A program made the translations under genes and the position numbers. The notes under the pieces are model-generated. The model saw only the letters and a list, made by a program, of their open reading frames with translations. It did not search any database and was not told the DNA's origin. Shown piece by piece: positions 32,030-41,363 of a DNA stretch of 64,000 bases. Positions within the stretch are counted from its first letter, which is position 1; every line of letters begins with the position of its first letter. The stretch is from Undaria pinnatifida (Eukaryota > Sar > Phaeophyceae > Laminariales > Alariaceae), in the NCBI GenBank assembly GCA_012845835.1, contig JABAKD010000009.1:125324-189323 (forward strand), written 5' to 3'.

Positions 32030-33549
32030 CTAGGCCCTCTGAAGACGCCGCGTTATTTCAGTGCTAAGGTTTCTGTCTGCGGTGATAGCCCCGCCCAAGT
32101 ATACACCTGGATTGTCTGTTTGTAAACCTGGCCGGCTGCATTGATCGTGAAGGACACCTTCCCCCCGCTTTTGGTGTCCAGGCACATAATCTCTGTTTTT
32201 GCCTCGGATACTGTAAGCCCGAACGACGAGCACGCAGTCACGATCGTCGTCATCATCCTCTCGAGACCTTCTGATATTCGCGATACGATGCCCGCATCGT
32301 CCGCGTACAGCATACCCCACAATCTCTGCACCCTCCCCCTCCTTCCCCCTCCGTCCGTCGAATTTGCCTGTGCGTGAAGTGCCCTTTTTCTCGCCTTCCT
32401 TCTTTCTTTGAAGCTGCACCATGTTGTCCGCGATGGCTGCATCAGCGAGGAAGCGTTTCTCGGCCACACGCAGTACCGCAGTGAAAAACATGTTGAACAG
32501 CAGTGGCGCGAGCACGCATCCTTGCCTGAGACCTTGCCCCACGTCGAACTTATCCGAGCACTCTCCATCATCCAGCCGCACGCATGCTTGCATACCGTCG
32601 TGGAATTGGCGGATGACGGCGAGCATTCTCGGTGGCACGCCAAAACGAGCAAGGACATCCCACAAAGGGCTTCGGTCGACGGAGTCGTATGCTTTGGTGA
32701 GGTCGATAAAGCACATGTACAAGGGGGTGTCCCTCTTCCGCGCCAGTTCCTGCAGTCGTCGTACTACCAACATCATGTCAACCGTCGAGCGTTGGGGTCT
32801 GAACCCACACTGTTCCTCCGGCAGAATGTTCTCGCGTTCGCAATAGTCACTCAGGCGACCCGCGATGAGTTTGAGGAGTACTTTACCGGCGTGAGCCACG
32901 AGGGAGATGCCACGATAATTGCCACACTCAGTCCGATCTTTCTTTTTGTGAAGCACCTTAATCGTAGCATCTTTCCATTGTTGGGGTACGACACCCCCCC
33001 TCCACACAGCGACGATGATATCGTGGAAGGTTCCGAGGGTGTTGAATTCTCCTCCGTCGGCCAAAACCTTCAAGAGCTCGGCCGGGAGACCATCGGGCCC
33101 TACCGCCGACTGATTCTACGATAGCCCCCCCCAAAACCAGCGATTTTCTTTAACGACCGTTTCATGGCTTCTTCACACGAGGAACGATGTTACGCAAACA
33201 ACATCTTCACATACTTTTTTGTTTGCAAAGGACCATCGAACGATGTCGTCGGGGTGGCAAGGGGCACCGTATTCCAGAAGATAAGCCCGAGAGCTGGTTT
33301 TAAAACCGGCGATTTCGTTACAGAAAAGCTGGGGGGGCTACCGTTTAACGACTCCGCCTTTCGGTTCGCCAGCGCCCGGATCGCCTCCTCTACTTCGTAT
33401 CTAGACGGGACATCGTCCAGTGGTCTGCACGGGGGCCACTGCTTAAGCTCGCCCACAATGCTCGGATTAAGGGTCGGCGACTTGGTGTTGAGCAGTTTGT
33501 GAAACCACCTCACCCACCGCTCGCGGATGAGGACGTTATCCCGCAGCAA
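32030..33549 (-). pseudogene. LINE reverse transcriptase
   Basis: The N-terminal linker (33,355-33,549) includes RERWVRWFHKLLN and YEVEEAIRALANRKA. After the inserted element the frame continues with the non-LTR RT signature blocks: [42 protein letters not shown] (first catalytic Asp) and [15 protein letters not shown] frameshift near 32,400 moves the catalytic YADD box (32,296-32,307, within [10 protein letters not shown]) and [10 protein letters not shown] into the next frame. Near 32,100 the sequence returns to the first frame at [14 protein letters not shown]. So the catalytic residues are preserved but the protein is broken by the insertion and at least two frameshifts. Confidence 0.92.
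33108..33353. mobile_element. 246-bp terminal-inverted-repeat element (MITE-like), copy A
   Basis: The element lies between direct repeats CCGCC (33,103-33,107 and 33,354-33,358). Its ends are imperfect inverted repeats of about 20 bases: GACTGATTCTACGATAGCC with a C run on the left, and on the right the complement of AGTCGTTAAACGGTAGCC with a C run. Removing the element plus one CCGCC joins the LINE frame as NRKA followed by VGPDG, the expected uninterrupted RT sequence. It encodes nothing. A homologue of the same length is at 43,600-43,844. Confidence 0.88.
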
Positions 33550-33599
33550 TCGACCTTCTTCGTCCTACAAGGTATCTACCTGTGGCACGGGATGGTGGT

Positions 33600-34760
33600 G
33601 ATGGATTTAAACAGGAGGATTTGTCGGTTTCATGGGAAGAAAACACAACGCTATTCGACAGACTTGAATATTTAGACTCCAACCTGTTCGTGTTGTTTGT
33701 TCACCTTTCCAGCCATCAATACCCGGCACAACCAGTGTCCGTGCCTATTGGTTTTACGTAGTAAGATGAACGCTGCGGTGACCCAACTATAATACGCAAA
33801 GAAAGTGTTGTGCTTTCTCGTTTTTCAAGCACTGAACCCGAGACAAATCACAAGATGAAGCTTGAACAAATAAGATTAGTATTACACAGTCAGTAGCACA
33901 TATTATATACTCCGGAGTATCAAATAGGTTTAGGTGGTGCGAGTGTTTATTGGTTGAGGAACTTGAAACGGCACGTGCAGCCCTCCGACACCTTACATTG
34001 ACGTGTAGAGAGTCCGCTTGCCAGATCAAACCATCCGCCTCGACGACGGCATCAACGGCTGAAAAAGGTGAGTGAGTGTAGTATGTTTTAAATGGTAATA
34101 AGCGACAAGAGTTAGTTAGCTAAGCAGAGGTTGCGCTCGGTCCTGGTAGTACTAGGTATCTGGTGTTTAAGTTGTTCCAAGCCATAAGCGTGAGCCGAGT
34201 ATATTTAGGTACTAATCAAAACAAGAAAATATCTCGTGAAAAAAAAAAATAGACAAGCATATTTATGGAAAAGAAAGAGGCGCGCAAAACGCCGTGTGGT
34301 TGGGAAAGGAGCATATGGGGCGAGGGTGCCCGGGAATCGGTAAAGCAGACACTCGCCTCTCATCGAAAATCGTCAGTAAGGAAAACTTCATGGGCCGTTG
34401 TGATCGCAGGATGACACAGAAAAAAACAGGTTTTCTTTTCACATTCTTCATTTTTTGATCAGCTTCTTCTCTTGACGATCCCACCCTGCCGCAGGATGTG
34501 AGGGGGGTCTAAACCCAAGTCACAAAACATGGAATATAACGAAGCATAAAGTGTATTTGTCTTGAACGTCGTATGATTACAGCGCTCCGGTTAGGTTTCT
34601 ATTCTGACCATATATTACGTGGGGGTTTGAAAAAACTGCTGTTCGGGCACTATCTCGTTAAGCCACCGAGAAGCACAAAGGAGGCAATATACCTTCATTT
34701 TGCGAATCCTGACCGTAAAGGGGAGGGACGGGCAGGGGCGCGAACGTCGTCTATTGGCCA
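33600..34760. other. No gene recognised
   Basis: Frames are short and mostly overlap on both strands. The stretch 33,655-33,785 weakly matches the retroposon at 5,938-6,203 (CCAGTGTCCGTG block and context). Otherwise I see nothing assignable. Confidence 0.4.
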
Positions 34761-34764
34761 ATAT

Positions 34765-34785
34765 TGATGTTGTTGTTGCTGTTGA

Positions 34786-34824
<39 letters not shown>

Positions 34825-35040
34825 CCTCACATTAACTCGCACAATCAAGTTTGTGGTTACAGGACAGGCTCCAGTCGCTCTGGAGGTGAGGAATACCCCA
34901 GGATAAAAAACAAACCCAAGATGGTACACGCACAAATCACAGCTGACGCAATTCATTCCTCCGCCCGAAATATATGAAAGTGAAATCGGGAGTCAGTCTA
35001 CGATGTGCCAGATCCATTGTGGTTCATACGTCTCACTACT
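34765..35040 (-). mobile_element. LINE 3' UTR fragment with long trinucleotide tail
   Basis: On the plus strand (TGT)n from about 34,765 to 34,824 is followed by CCTCACATTAACTCGCACAA, GGACAGGCTCCAGTCGCTCTGG and GATGTGCCAGATCCA. This is the distal LINE 3' UTR, minus orientation. It is cut at about 35,040 by the SINE. The tail is expanded and slightly interrupted compared with the full LINE copy. Confidence 0.85.
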
Positions 35041-35255
35041 TATCGCGCATAAGGGTCAACAATCCCACTGCTCGTCGATTTTTCATCGAGTGTTGCTAAT
35101 TCACGCCCTCGCGCTTTCCGCGAGTCAATTTGTGCACAAGAAAAAGTCCCAACTAATTTTTACAAAGATGCAGTCGGCGGGTCTCGAACTCACGAAACTG
35201 ACCGATACCAGGCTCGAGGATAACCTGATACGCTACCGGGGCGACCGGTCATATG
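35041..35255 (-). mobile_element. tRNA-derived SINE, minus strand, 3'-truncated
   Basis: On the plus strand the sequence reads ATCGCGCATAAGGGTCAACA, GAGTGTTGCTAATTCACGCC, box B complement GGTCTCGAACTCACG and ends with GGGGCGACCGG at the head. The 3' third and A tail of the SINE are missing at the LINE junction. Confidence 0.8.
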
Positions 35256-35257
35256 GG

Positions 35258-35400
35258 TCGGCGACTTCCCTTAGAACTACAATTTCAGTGTGGCTTGTAC
35301 CAGGGTCAAGAAGGTATTGTTAATCAATCTGTCCGCGGAAACTACATGGTAACCCGTTTTTCAAACTTAATGGGATAACATCTAACGGCTTTGGAATGCA
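35258..35400. mobile_element. TIR-B repeat fragment
   Basis: Contains TCGGCGACTTCCCTTAGAAC, a GTACCAGGGTCAA block and CCGCGGAAACTA as in the other TIR-B copies. Both ends are missing. Confidence 0.65.
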
Positions 35401-35922
35401 CCGGCATAGTACTGTGCACATCGTGTAGTCGTATGACAGGCGTGGGGAAGAGCGCGGCTATAGGTGGGACAGGTCGCATATGTTTATCATGGGAGCTTGC
35501 TGCACACCTAATGCCAGCAGGGGGTGGCTGGGGCGGCGTGAAAGGGGGTGGAAGGGGATTGGGGGTTAATTCAACTGTGAAGACCATACGAACAACAAAT
35601 TACCTGTTCCAGAGCAAGTTCGCTCGAAAGGTATAAAAATTTTATCTCCCGTCCGGTAGTGTTCATCACTTTGATCTGCAGGAGTTCGGTCTTTGGTGGG
35701 GCAGGGCGAAGGGGAGGAGGAAGGGGGGGGCGACCGGGGTAACTGAGGGCATATACAGATGCTACGAATAGCTGCACCATAACTGCAGATACCCAGTATT
35801 GAAAACTCACACGATAAGATCAAAGGATACGTCAAGTTGTATACATAATGTTTTAGTAACATTTGTGCCTTGAAAGTTTTGTGTGCAAGAGGAACACTAG
35901 CAATCAATGAATGGTAGTTATG

Positions 35923-36274
35923 ACCCTATCCGGTCGCCCCGGTAGCATATCAGGGTATTCTCGACCTTGGTGTAGGACGGTTTCGTGAGTTCGAGCCCCA
36001 CCGCGTGCATACTCGTCTAAACTCGTGCATACCCGTATAAACTCGTGCATACTCGTATAAACTCGTGAGATTTTTTTCTTGTGCACAAGTTCACTTGGGA
36101 AAAAAAAGCGCTAGAGCTTGAGTTTGCAAAACTCGAAGAAACACCGACGAGCAGTGGTATTGTTGAACCCTATGCGAGATAAGAATTGAAGACAAGAACC
36201 GGGGGGAAAGGGGACGACACCTGTGACCACGGCCTGTCCAGAAGTTGGAAAGTAGAGTGTGAATATATGTAAAT
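35923..36274 (+). mobile_element. tRNA-derived SINE inserted in repeat JE
   Basis: The head with box A-like sequence (CGGTAGCATATCAG) and intact box B (GAGTTCGAGCC near 35,987) is followed by the family body and CCTGTCCAGAAGTTGGAAAG. Flanking GTTATG (35,917-35,922) and GTTACA (36,275-36,280) are a probable short target duplication with one or two changes. The copy at 4.8 kb shows the same surroundings without the SINE. Confidence 0.85.
36003..36068 (+). repeat. 20-bp tandem repeat inside SINE
   Basis: A unit of the form ACTCGTGCATACTCGTATAA is present about 3.3 times with single-base differences. Other SINE copies have one unit here, so this is a local amplification within one copy directly after box B. 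Confidence 0.9.
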
Positions 36275-36339
36275 GTTACAGTCTATTGTTGCGTCATTCT
36301 CAGGGTTCTTCACGGTTATTCGTCCCGTGCACTGTGTGG

Positions 36340-36700
36340 GCTATTCAAATCGAAAATTTTACGGTCCGGTTCAGTGTGATGTTGAGAAAGTGGAAACATT
36401 ACGCTGTGGTTCGGGGCGGTTTTCACATGCTGTAAATCTTCCGCTGCGGTTCAGTACGGTTTTCGAAAATCGTATACACATGTTACGGTTCGGTTCCGTG
36501 TTTCCGTCTATCCTATACATTGCGGTTTGGTGCGGTGTTCAGATACCAGGAATCCTACGGCGCGGTTGGGTGATGTTTTCACTCTTTAAAAATTTACCGT
36601 GCGGGTAGGTGCTGTGGTAAATCCTACGGTGCGATTTGGTGCGGCTCCCCGTTGAACAGTTGTTGCTACGGTGCAGGGCCAATTCCCGTAGGGAAAACGA
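36340..36700 (+). repeat. Degenerate short tandem motif (TACGGTGCGGTT-like)
   Basis: Variants of TACGGTGCGGTTCGGTGCGG recur irregularly within 36,355-36,660, continuing the 3' part of repeat JE. Period is about 25-45 bases and irregular. The corresponding part of JE copy 1 (4,875-4,990) shows the same motif fewer times. Confidence 0.6.
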
Positions 36701-36869
36701 TATAAAAACCGTGCTTTCCCACGGCGCGCCGTATGAACGAACCGTACACAACCTAACGGCGGTTTCGTACGTTTCTCATGCTTTCCTCGGTGCATACCGA
36801 AACCACTGCTGTTTCTCAACGCTGCACCGTATGAATAAGACGTACAAACCACGTTTTCGTACGGTTTCT

Positions 36870-37425
36870 GGCGTATTATTATATTTACAACGTACGAAGT
36901 ACGAGTACCAAGGGCGGCCAAGCAACGGCGTCGGTGGCAGAGTTCACCGCAGTGCCGCCGCAACTACCCCACCAACCCGAACAGGGGCACAGCAAAGCAT
37001 CGCCTTCAGGCATCAAAATCAAACAGAATCGACCCCACCTCCGGCAATAGGACCATAATCAGCTTGGGATTTCTTCTGGTTGTCTGATGCTTTTCGCACT
37101 GATGCTGCTGCTGCTGCTGCTGCTCTCAGCGTACCTCGCCACCGCGCAGGCGTCGTCCGCTTCGAGCACGCTCGGCGTCCGACAATTAGACCGCGCTGCT
37201 ACTGCTATCACGGTGAGCTGGAATTGGAATGATCCACGAGCTGTCCTGTTCTCACGGTCTATGACACCGGCATAGCGCCCGAGCGCATGTACGAGTTTAG
37301 CCAATGCATTACCCACGACACCAAGCGGGCGAGAGAGCACCATCGTAGAAGCGACCCGCTGATGAACCCCAACACCGCTAAGCCGCGTCATACTCTAGCT
37401 ACACCTCGGGCAAAAATGAGTCTGT
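36870..37425. other. Unassigned segment; possible signal-peptide exon at 37,087
   Basis: Plus-strand 37,087-37,275 encodes a short frame starting MLFALMLLLLLLLSAYLATAQA, which looks like a signal peptide with a cleavage site after AQA. It runs on to ITVSWNW. The poly-Leu part is, however, a CTG repeat (GCTGCTGCTGCTGCTGCT), which can create such a frame by chance, and a 110-codon frame overlaps it on the minus strand. A gene here would be cut at 37,425 by the LTR element. Confidence 0.3.
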
Positions 37426-37694
37426 TGTGAAATTAATAGGTGGGGACACAGAGTGCCCCCTGCAGGTCTGCCAATTGAACAGGTCTTCGGAGAGTACTCA
37501 CTTTCGTTCCTTCGTAGAGATGTAGCTTTATTCGTTTCCACCAGAGCCCGGGATAGCTTCTGAGATCGGAGGCGCGTGCCTCCGATCTAATTCCTAACTT
37601 CTCCGAATATAAACCGCCAACCTTATCATACGAAACCCATCCAAATGATCTCAAATTCGGATACCTACAGGCCTTTCGAGGCCGTATCTTAACA
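37426..37694 (-). repeat. 3' LTR of compact element
   Basis: Minus strand TGTTAAGATACGG ... TTTCACA. A TATA-like TTTATATTC (37,605-37,613), a hairpin with 11-base arms around GCGT (37,563-37,588) and AATAAA (37,527-37,532) follow in this order, as expected for promoter, leader and poly(A) signal of an LTR. The putative polypurine tract is at 37,695-37,706 (AGGGTGGGCTAG on minus). Confidence 0.9.
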
Positions 37695-38596
37695 CTAGCC
37701 CACCCTGATGAGTCGCATATGCAGAAATATGGGAGATTCGGGGAAACTCCGGTTCTACGAACTAGACCATGAGTCGAAGATGCGGCTCCTCAAAACCCAC
37801 TCCCACACCTCTAACCGTCTGGCTATGGAGCCAGGAACACGCGAAGAAAAGCAGTAGAAAGAAAAGCAGACCCTACAGCAAGGCAATAGTCACCCATCAA
37901 AAACCTGCCGTATGCCGCCGGGGTGGCGGGGAGGGCAGAAAAGGCTCTAGAACCTGCCGCATGTCGCCGGTGTGGCGGGGGGGGCAGGAAAGGCTCTGCG
38001 GTAAACCAACCACAGGAAAAGTACTATGGCGAGGCGAGCCCTCGTCGATATGGAGGGGAACACAGGCGCTAACACAAGGGAGAAGTCATGCGAAAAACCT
38101 CCCGCGGGCCATCGGCAAGGCGGGGGGTTAGACGAGGAAACGACGAACCCGGGATGGAAGGTGTCAACACCTACAGCCCCGCTAGAGGAGGAAGTGTTTA
38201 GACAAAAAAAATTCAGAACAAATACAACACACAAAACGTAAAAGATGACACACAGACCCGTACACTGGTCGCCCCCCGGCTCTGGGCTGAGGAGGGCGTC
38301 GGCAGGGCGAATTTGAACTATGACAAAAAGACGGCAACCCTGCGCCTCAGATAGCGGCGTTTTACCCGAACCCTGACCCGGCACTGAGTAGGGGGTTCGG
38401 CAGGACAGAAAAGAAAAAAAAATGGAAAGAACCGCCCCAAAACTCGATGAAGACCCTCAGAACACTACGAACGACCCAAAGACAAAGACGCAAAACTCAT
38501 ACCTCAAAAAATGAAGAACTATCGAGAAACGGTGGTGGCTTGGAAGTCAACTGGCCACGGCCGCGCCTCTCTTTCAATTTTTTTTTTTTTTTTTCT

Positions 38597-38614
38597 GTCC
38601 TGCCGTCGACGCCA
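38597..38614 (-). promoter_or_regulatory. Primer binding site for reverse transcription
   Basis: Two bases after the 5' LTR the minus strand reads TGGCGTCGACGGCAGGAC. The complement, ending CCA, has the form of a tRNA 3' end: CCTGC as T-stem strand, CGTCGAC as acceptor strand, then a discriminator base and CCA. A TGG start two bases from the LTR is standard for LTR retroelements. The tRNA identity cannot be told without the host tRNA set. Confidence 0.75.
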
Positions 38615-38616
38615 CT

Positions 38617-38885
38617 TGTGAAATTAATAGGTGGGGACACAGAGTGCCCCCTGCAGGTCTGCCAATTGAGCAGGTCTTCGGAGAGTACTCACTTTCGTTC
38701 CTTCGTAGAGATGTAGCTTTATTCGTTTCCACCAGAGCCCGGGATAGCTTCTGAGATCGGAGGCGCGTGCCTCCGATCTAATTCCTAACTTCCCCGAATA
38801 TAAACCGCCAACCTTATCATACGAAACCCATCCAAATGATCTCAAATTCGGATACCTACCGGCCTTTCGAGGCCGTATCTTAACA
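38617..38885 (-). repeat. 5' LTR of compact element
   Basis: Same as the 3' LTR except about three substitutions (in the AGCAGGTC, TTCCCCG and CTACCGG stretches). TG..CA ends are preserved. The start of RNA would lie downstream of the TATA-like sequence near 38,800. Confidence 0.9.
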
Positions 38886-39242
38886 CTGTGCCATTATCGG
38901 TTGTTGTGCGGTGTCGTTACACCACAGCATTGAGCAAGCAGCAGGCAGCTCGTGGCGCGTCCCTTGCAAGGAAAATGCTTCGTGATCAGTGATTGGAGTT
39001 GCGTAAGACAGATTATCGGTGTGTTGTCAGCGTAAATCGTGCCAGATAGGTACGTGCACTTCATAAACTTCCCACGAAAGTCAAAGGAGCTTATTTTTTC
39101 CATCCGCCAGAAGAAAAAAAAAATAAAAAAATAAAAAAAAATTGAGGAGCAATTGCAGAAAAAAACAAAGATTCAATACGTAAGCAGCAAATATATGTTG
39201 CAGACTGAGACTATATATCAGCTGCTATTATAAAAACTAAAA
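38886..39242. other. No feature recognised; A-rich stretch
   Basis: A short frame (minus 38,894-39,103) has no recognised domain. An A-rich segment lies at 39,113-39,170. Confidence 0.4.
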
Positions 39243-39244
39243 TA

Positions 39245-40480
39245 CACTCGAGCTGTGATATCGAATATTTTGTCGAAATTCATATTTGCAAGCTGTGTGT
39301 GATACTCCGATCGCGCGTATTACGGGTTGTGTGTCCTCATTAAGGATAGAGGTCGGCGACTCCCCTTGCAACTGCAGGGTAGCTATCAGGGTTAACAGGG
39401 TGATGTTAGGCAGTCTGTGCGCAAAAGTTTTAAAACCGGAACAAAATCTGACAGGTGTGGAAGGAAATGCCTCAGTTTATCAAGTAAATCCTGAAAGTCG
39501 AATATCCGGTGTGGGGAGAGCGGAGTTTCTATGGGCGTGCGGGCCTAGTTTTAATCAAGAGGGGGCGGGATGGGGGGAGGGGGGGGGAGGGGACGGGTGG
39601 GGCAGGTCAAACTTTTCGTGGAAACTAAAAATATTTTTTGTGGGGAAGGGGGGGGGGACGTGGCGGGGGGGGCCGGGGGCGGGGGGGGGAGGGATTTAGG
39701 TCGCATTAATGTAGGGGTTTGCTATACGCGAGGTGCTAGGTCTAGGCGATGGTGCGGGTGGTGGGGAAGGAAGGCGCGTTGGGGATGGGGGTGGGTGGAA
39801 ACTGCAGCAGCGGCATGGACGGCTCTGAATCTAAAACGAGGCGATATCCAGGGCGTGGAAGTGTATATTTCTCTGGCGGATTTCGATTGTTGGTGGGGCG
39901 TTTAAGCGAGAGGAAGCGAGAAAAAAAAAAAAGAGCCGGAGGGGGGGGGGGGGGGAGGGGCGGGAGGGTTTTCAAGAAGTTTAGATCACATATATATATA
40001 TATATTTTTTTTTTTTTTCTCAAAACCGTCAGATTTATCCCCTTGAAAGGATTTATAGCTGACACGCACAAATTTCCCGCCCATCCGCCCCCCCCCCCCC
40101 TTCCACCCCCCCCCCCCCTTGCACCCCCCCCCCCCTCTTCCAACCCTGCTCGCTTTTGATCAAACCAGGCCCCCACGTCAATCCAAACAACTCCCCCCCC
40201 CTCACCGGGTATTAGACTTACAAGATTCACTTGAGAAATGGATACATTGTCCTCCACAGCTGTCAGATTTTGTCCCCCACAGAAACGGTTTTTATAGTTT
40301 CCGCGCACAGACTGACTAAAATTACCCTGTTGACCCTGATAGCTACACTGTAGTTATAAGGGAAGTCGCCGATCTATATCCTTTTCAAGGACACACAACT
40401 CGTACAACGCGCTTTCGCAGTATCACACACAGCTTGCAAAGATGAGTTTCGACGAAATCTTCGATCTCACAGCTGGAGTG
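39245..40480. mobile_element. TIR-B element with both ends, copy 1
   Basis: Flanked by TA on both sides (39,243-39,244 and 40,481-40,482). Left end CACTCGAGCTGTGATATCGA and right end, reversed, CACTCCAGCTGTGAGATCGA continue as imperfect inverted repeats for roughly 280 bp each. They include ACTCATCTTTGCAAGCTG (left arm changed at two bases), GTGTGATACT, TCGGCGACT, TAGCTATCAGGGT and the CTGACAG-TGTGG blocks. The centre (about 39,560-40,130) is G- or C-tract rich with GTGCTAGGTCTAGGCGATGG. TA flanks suggest a Tc1/mariner-type mechanism. No transposase is encoded. Total 1,236 bp. Confidence 0.8.
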
Positions 40481-40494
40481 TATTTTCTTGTTTA

Positions 40495-41335
40495 ATAATA
40501 AAATCAAGGATTTGATCGACACTGATGTTCGCAACATTGTGTGTGATCTTCCGATCGCGCGTATTAATCATATATGTAGGGGCCTACTATACGCGCGGTG
40601 CTGGGTCTAGGCGATCGTGCGGGGTGTGGGGAAGGAGGGGGCGTTGAAGGTGGGGAGGGGAAATGAATGAAAGCTACGTCATGGAGGGCTGATATATATC
40701 ACCTCGTTATCGTTTTAGCCATCCATACCGTAGCTCCAACTCAGTCCCCCCCTCTCTCCCCCCCCCCCCAGCCAGAGTACTGCCAGCCAGAGTACTGAAT
40801 ACTTCTTAGCAATTGATATCACGTCATTATATTTCTAGCCATCCATGACGTAGCTGTCATTCATCCCGCCCGCCCCCGACGCCCCCTTCTTCCCCTCCAC
40901 CCGCAGCATCGCCAGGATCTCGTAGCACCCCGCGTATAGCAAACCCCTACATCTATGCGACCTGAAGATGTTGGTGGAGCCCTTTCCCCCCCCCCCCCCC
41001 TCCCTCTTGATCAAACCCAGCCCCCCATGTCGTCAAAAACTCCGCCCTCCCCTCATCGGTGATTCGACTTACAGGATTCATTTTCAAAACTGATGCAACT
41101 TCTACCACAGCCGTCAGATTTTCCCCCCCTAAAAAAACAGTTCAAGAGTTTTTCGCGCACACACTAACACCACCCTCTTAATCTTGATATCTACAATGCT
41201 GTAGTTGCAAGTGGATTCGCTGACCTATGTCCTTAATAAGGACACATAACCCGTAATACGTGCGATCGGAGTATCACGCACACAGCTTGCAAAGATGATA
41301 TTCGACAAAATCCTCGATCTCACAGAGGAAAGGTA
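40495..41335. mobile_element. TIR-B repeat fragments
   Basis: A left part with ACTGATGTTCGCAACATTGTG (second terminus type) near 40,520 is followed by GTGCTGGGTCTAGGCGATCG. After C tracts it ends in the common right-hand blocks up to GATCTCACAGAGGAAAGGTA near 41,333. Order and orientation suggest two fused partial copies. Confidence 0.65.
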
Positions 41336-41363
41336 TTTTCATTTTGTTATATAATTTAAAAAA

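Larger units (their letters stand above)
30581..33590 (-). mobile_element. LINE (non-LTR retrotransposon), 5'-truncated
   Basis: From high to low coordinate: linker before RT, RT palm with frameshifts, thumb/C-terminal region (243-codon frame at 31,277-32,008), a non-coding 3' UTR with a pyrimidine-rich tract (about 30,935-31,110, purine-rich on the plus strand), and a tail of AAC units (TTGTTGTT on plus at 30,581-30,594). No endonuclease domain is found above 33,590, where similarity stops, consistent with usual 5' truncation. A 246-bp inverted-repeat element is inserted at 33,108-33,353. Parts of the 3' UTR recur at 6.9, 8.9, 34.8 and 62.6 kb. Confidence 0.9.
35400..36600 (+). repeat. Dispersed repeat JE, copy 2, carrying a SINE
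   Basis: Homologous to 4,313-5,260. It is split by the SINE at 35,923-36,274. On either side the sequence follows the uninterrupted copy: CAATCAATGAATGG-TAGTTATG before, and TCATTCTCAGGGTTCTTC after. No conserved open frame is present. Confidence 0.7.
37426..38885 (-). mobile_element. Compact non-autonomous LTR element (gypsy derivative)
   Basis: Two 269-bp LTRs (37,426-37,694 and 38,617-38,885) enclose 922 bp. The LTRs differ at three positions by eye. A 4-bp direct repeat CTGT flanks the element (37,422-37,425 and 38,886-38,889). The interior has a primer binding site next to the 5' LTR, a T/A homopolymer, and the same 3' region and polypurine tract as the gypsy element at 11.8-15.5 kb, but no gag or pol. 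It must borrow proteins to move. High LTR identity indicates recent insertion, so a helper was active recently. It resembles TRIM/LARD-type elements by structure. Confidence 0.9.

Noticed and set aside
31441-32067. 208-codon plus-strand frame opposite the LINE C-terminal region
   Set aside because: Antisense shadow of the 31,277-32,008 frame.
32408-33124. 238-codon plus-strand frame opposite the LINE
   Set aside because: Antisense of the reverse transcriptase coding sequence, without recognisable domain.
37087-37275. Secreted small protein with poly-Leu signal peptide
   Set aside because: The Leu run derives from a CTG repeat and the opposite strand is equally open; kept only as a note.
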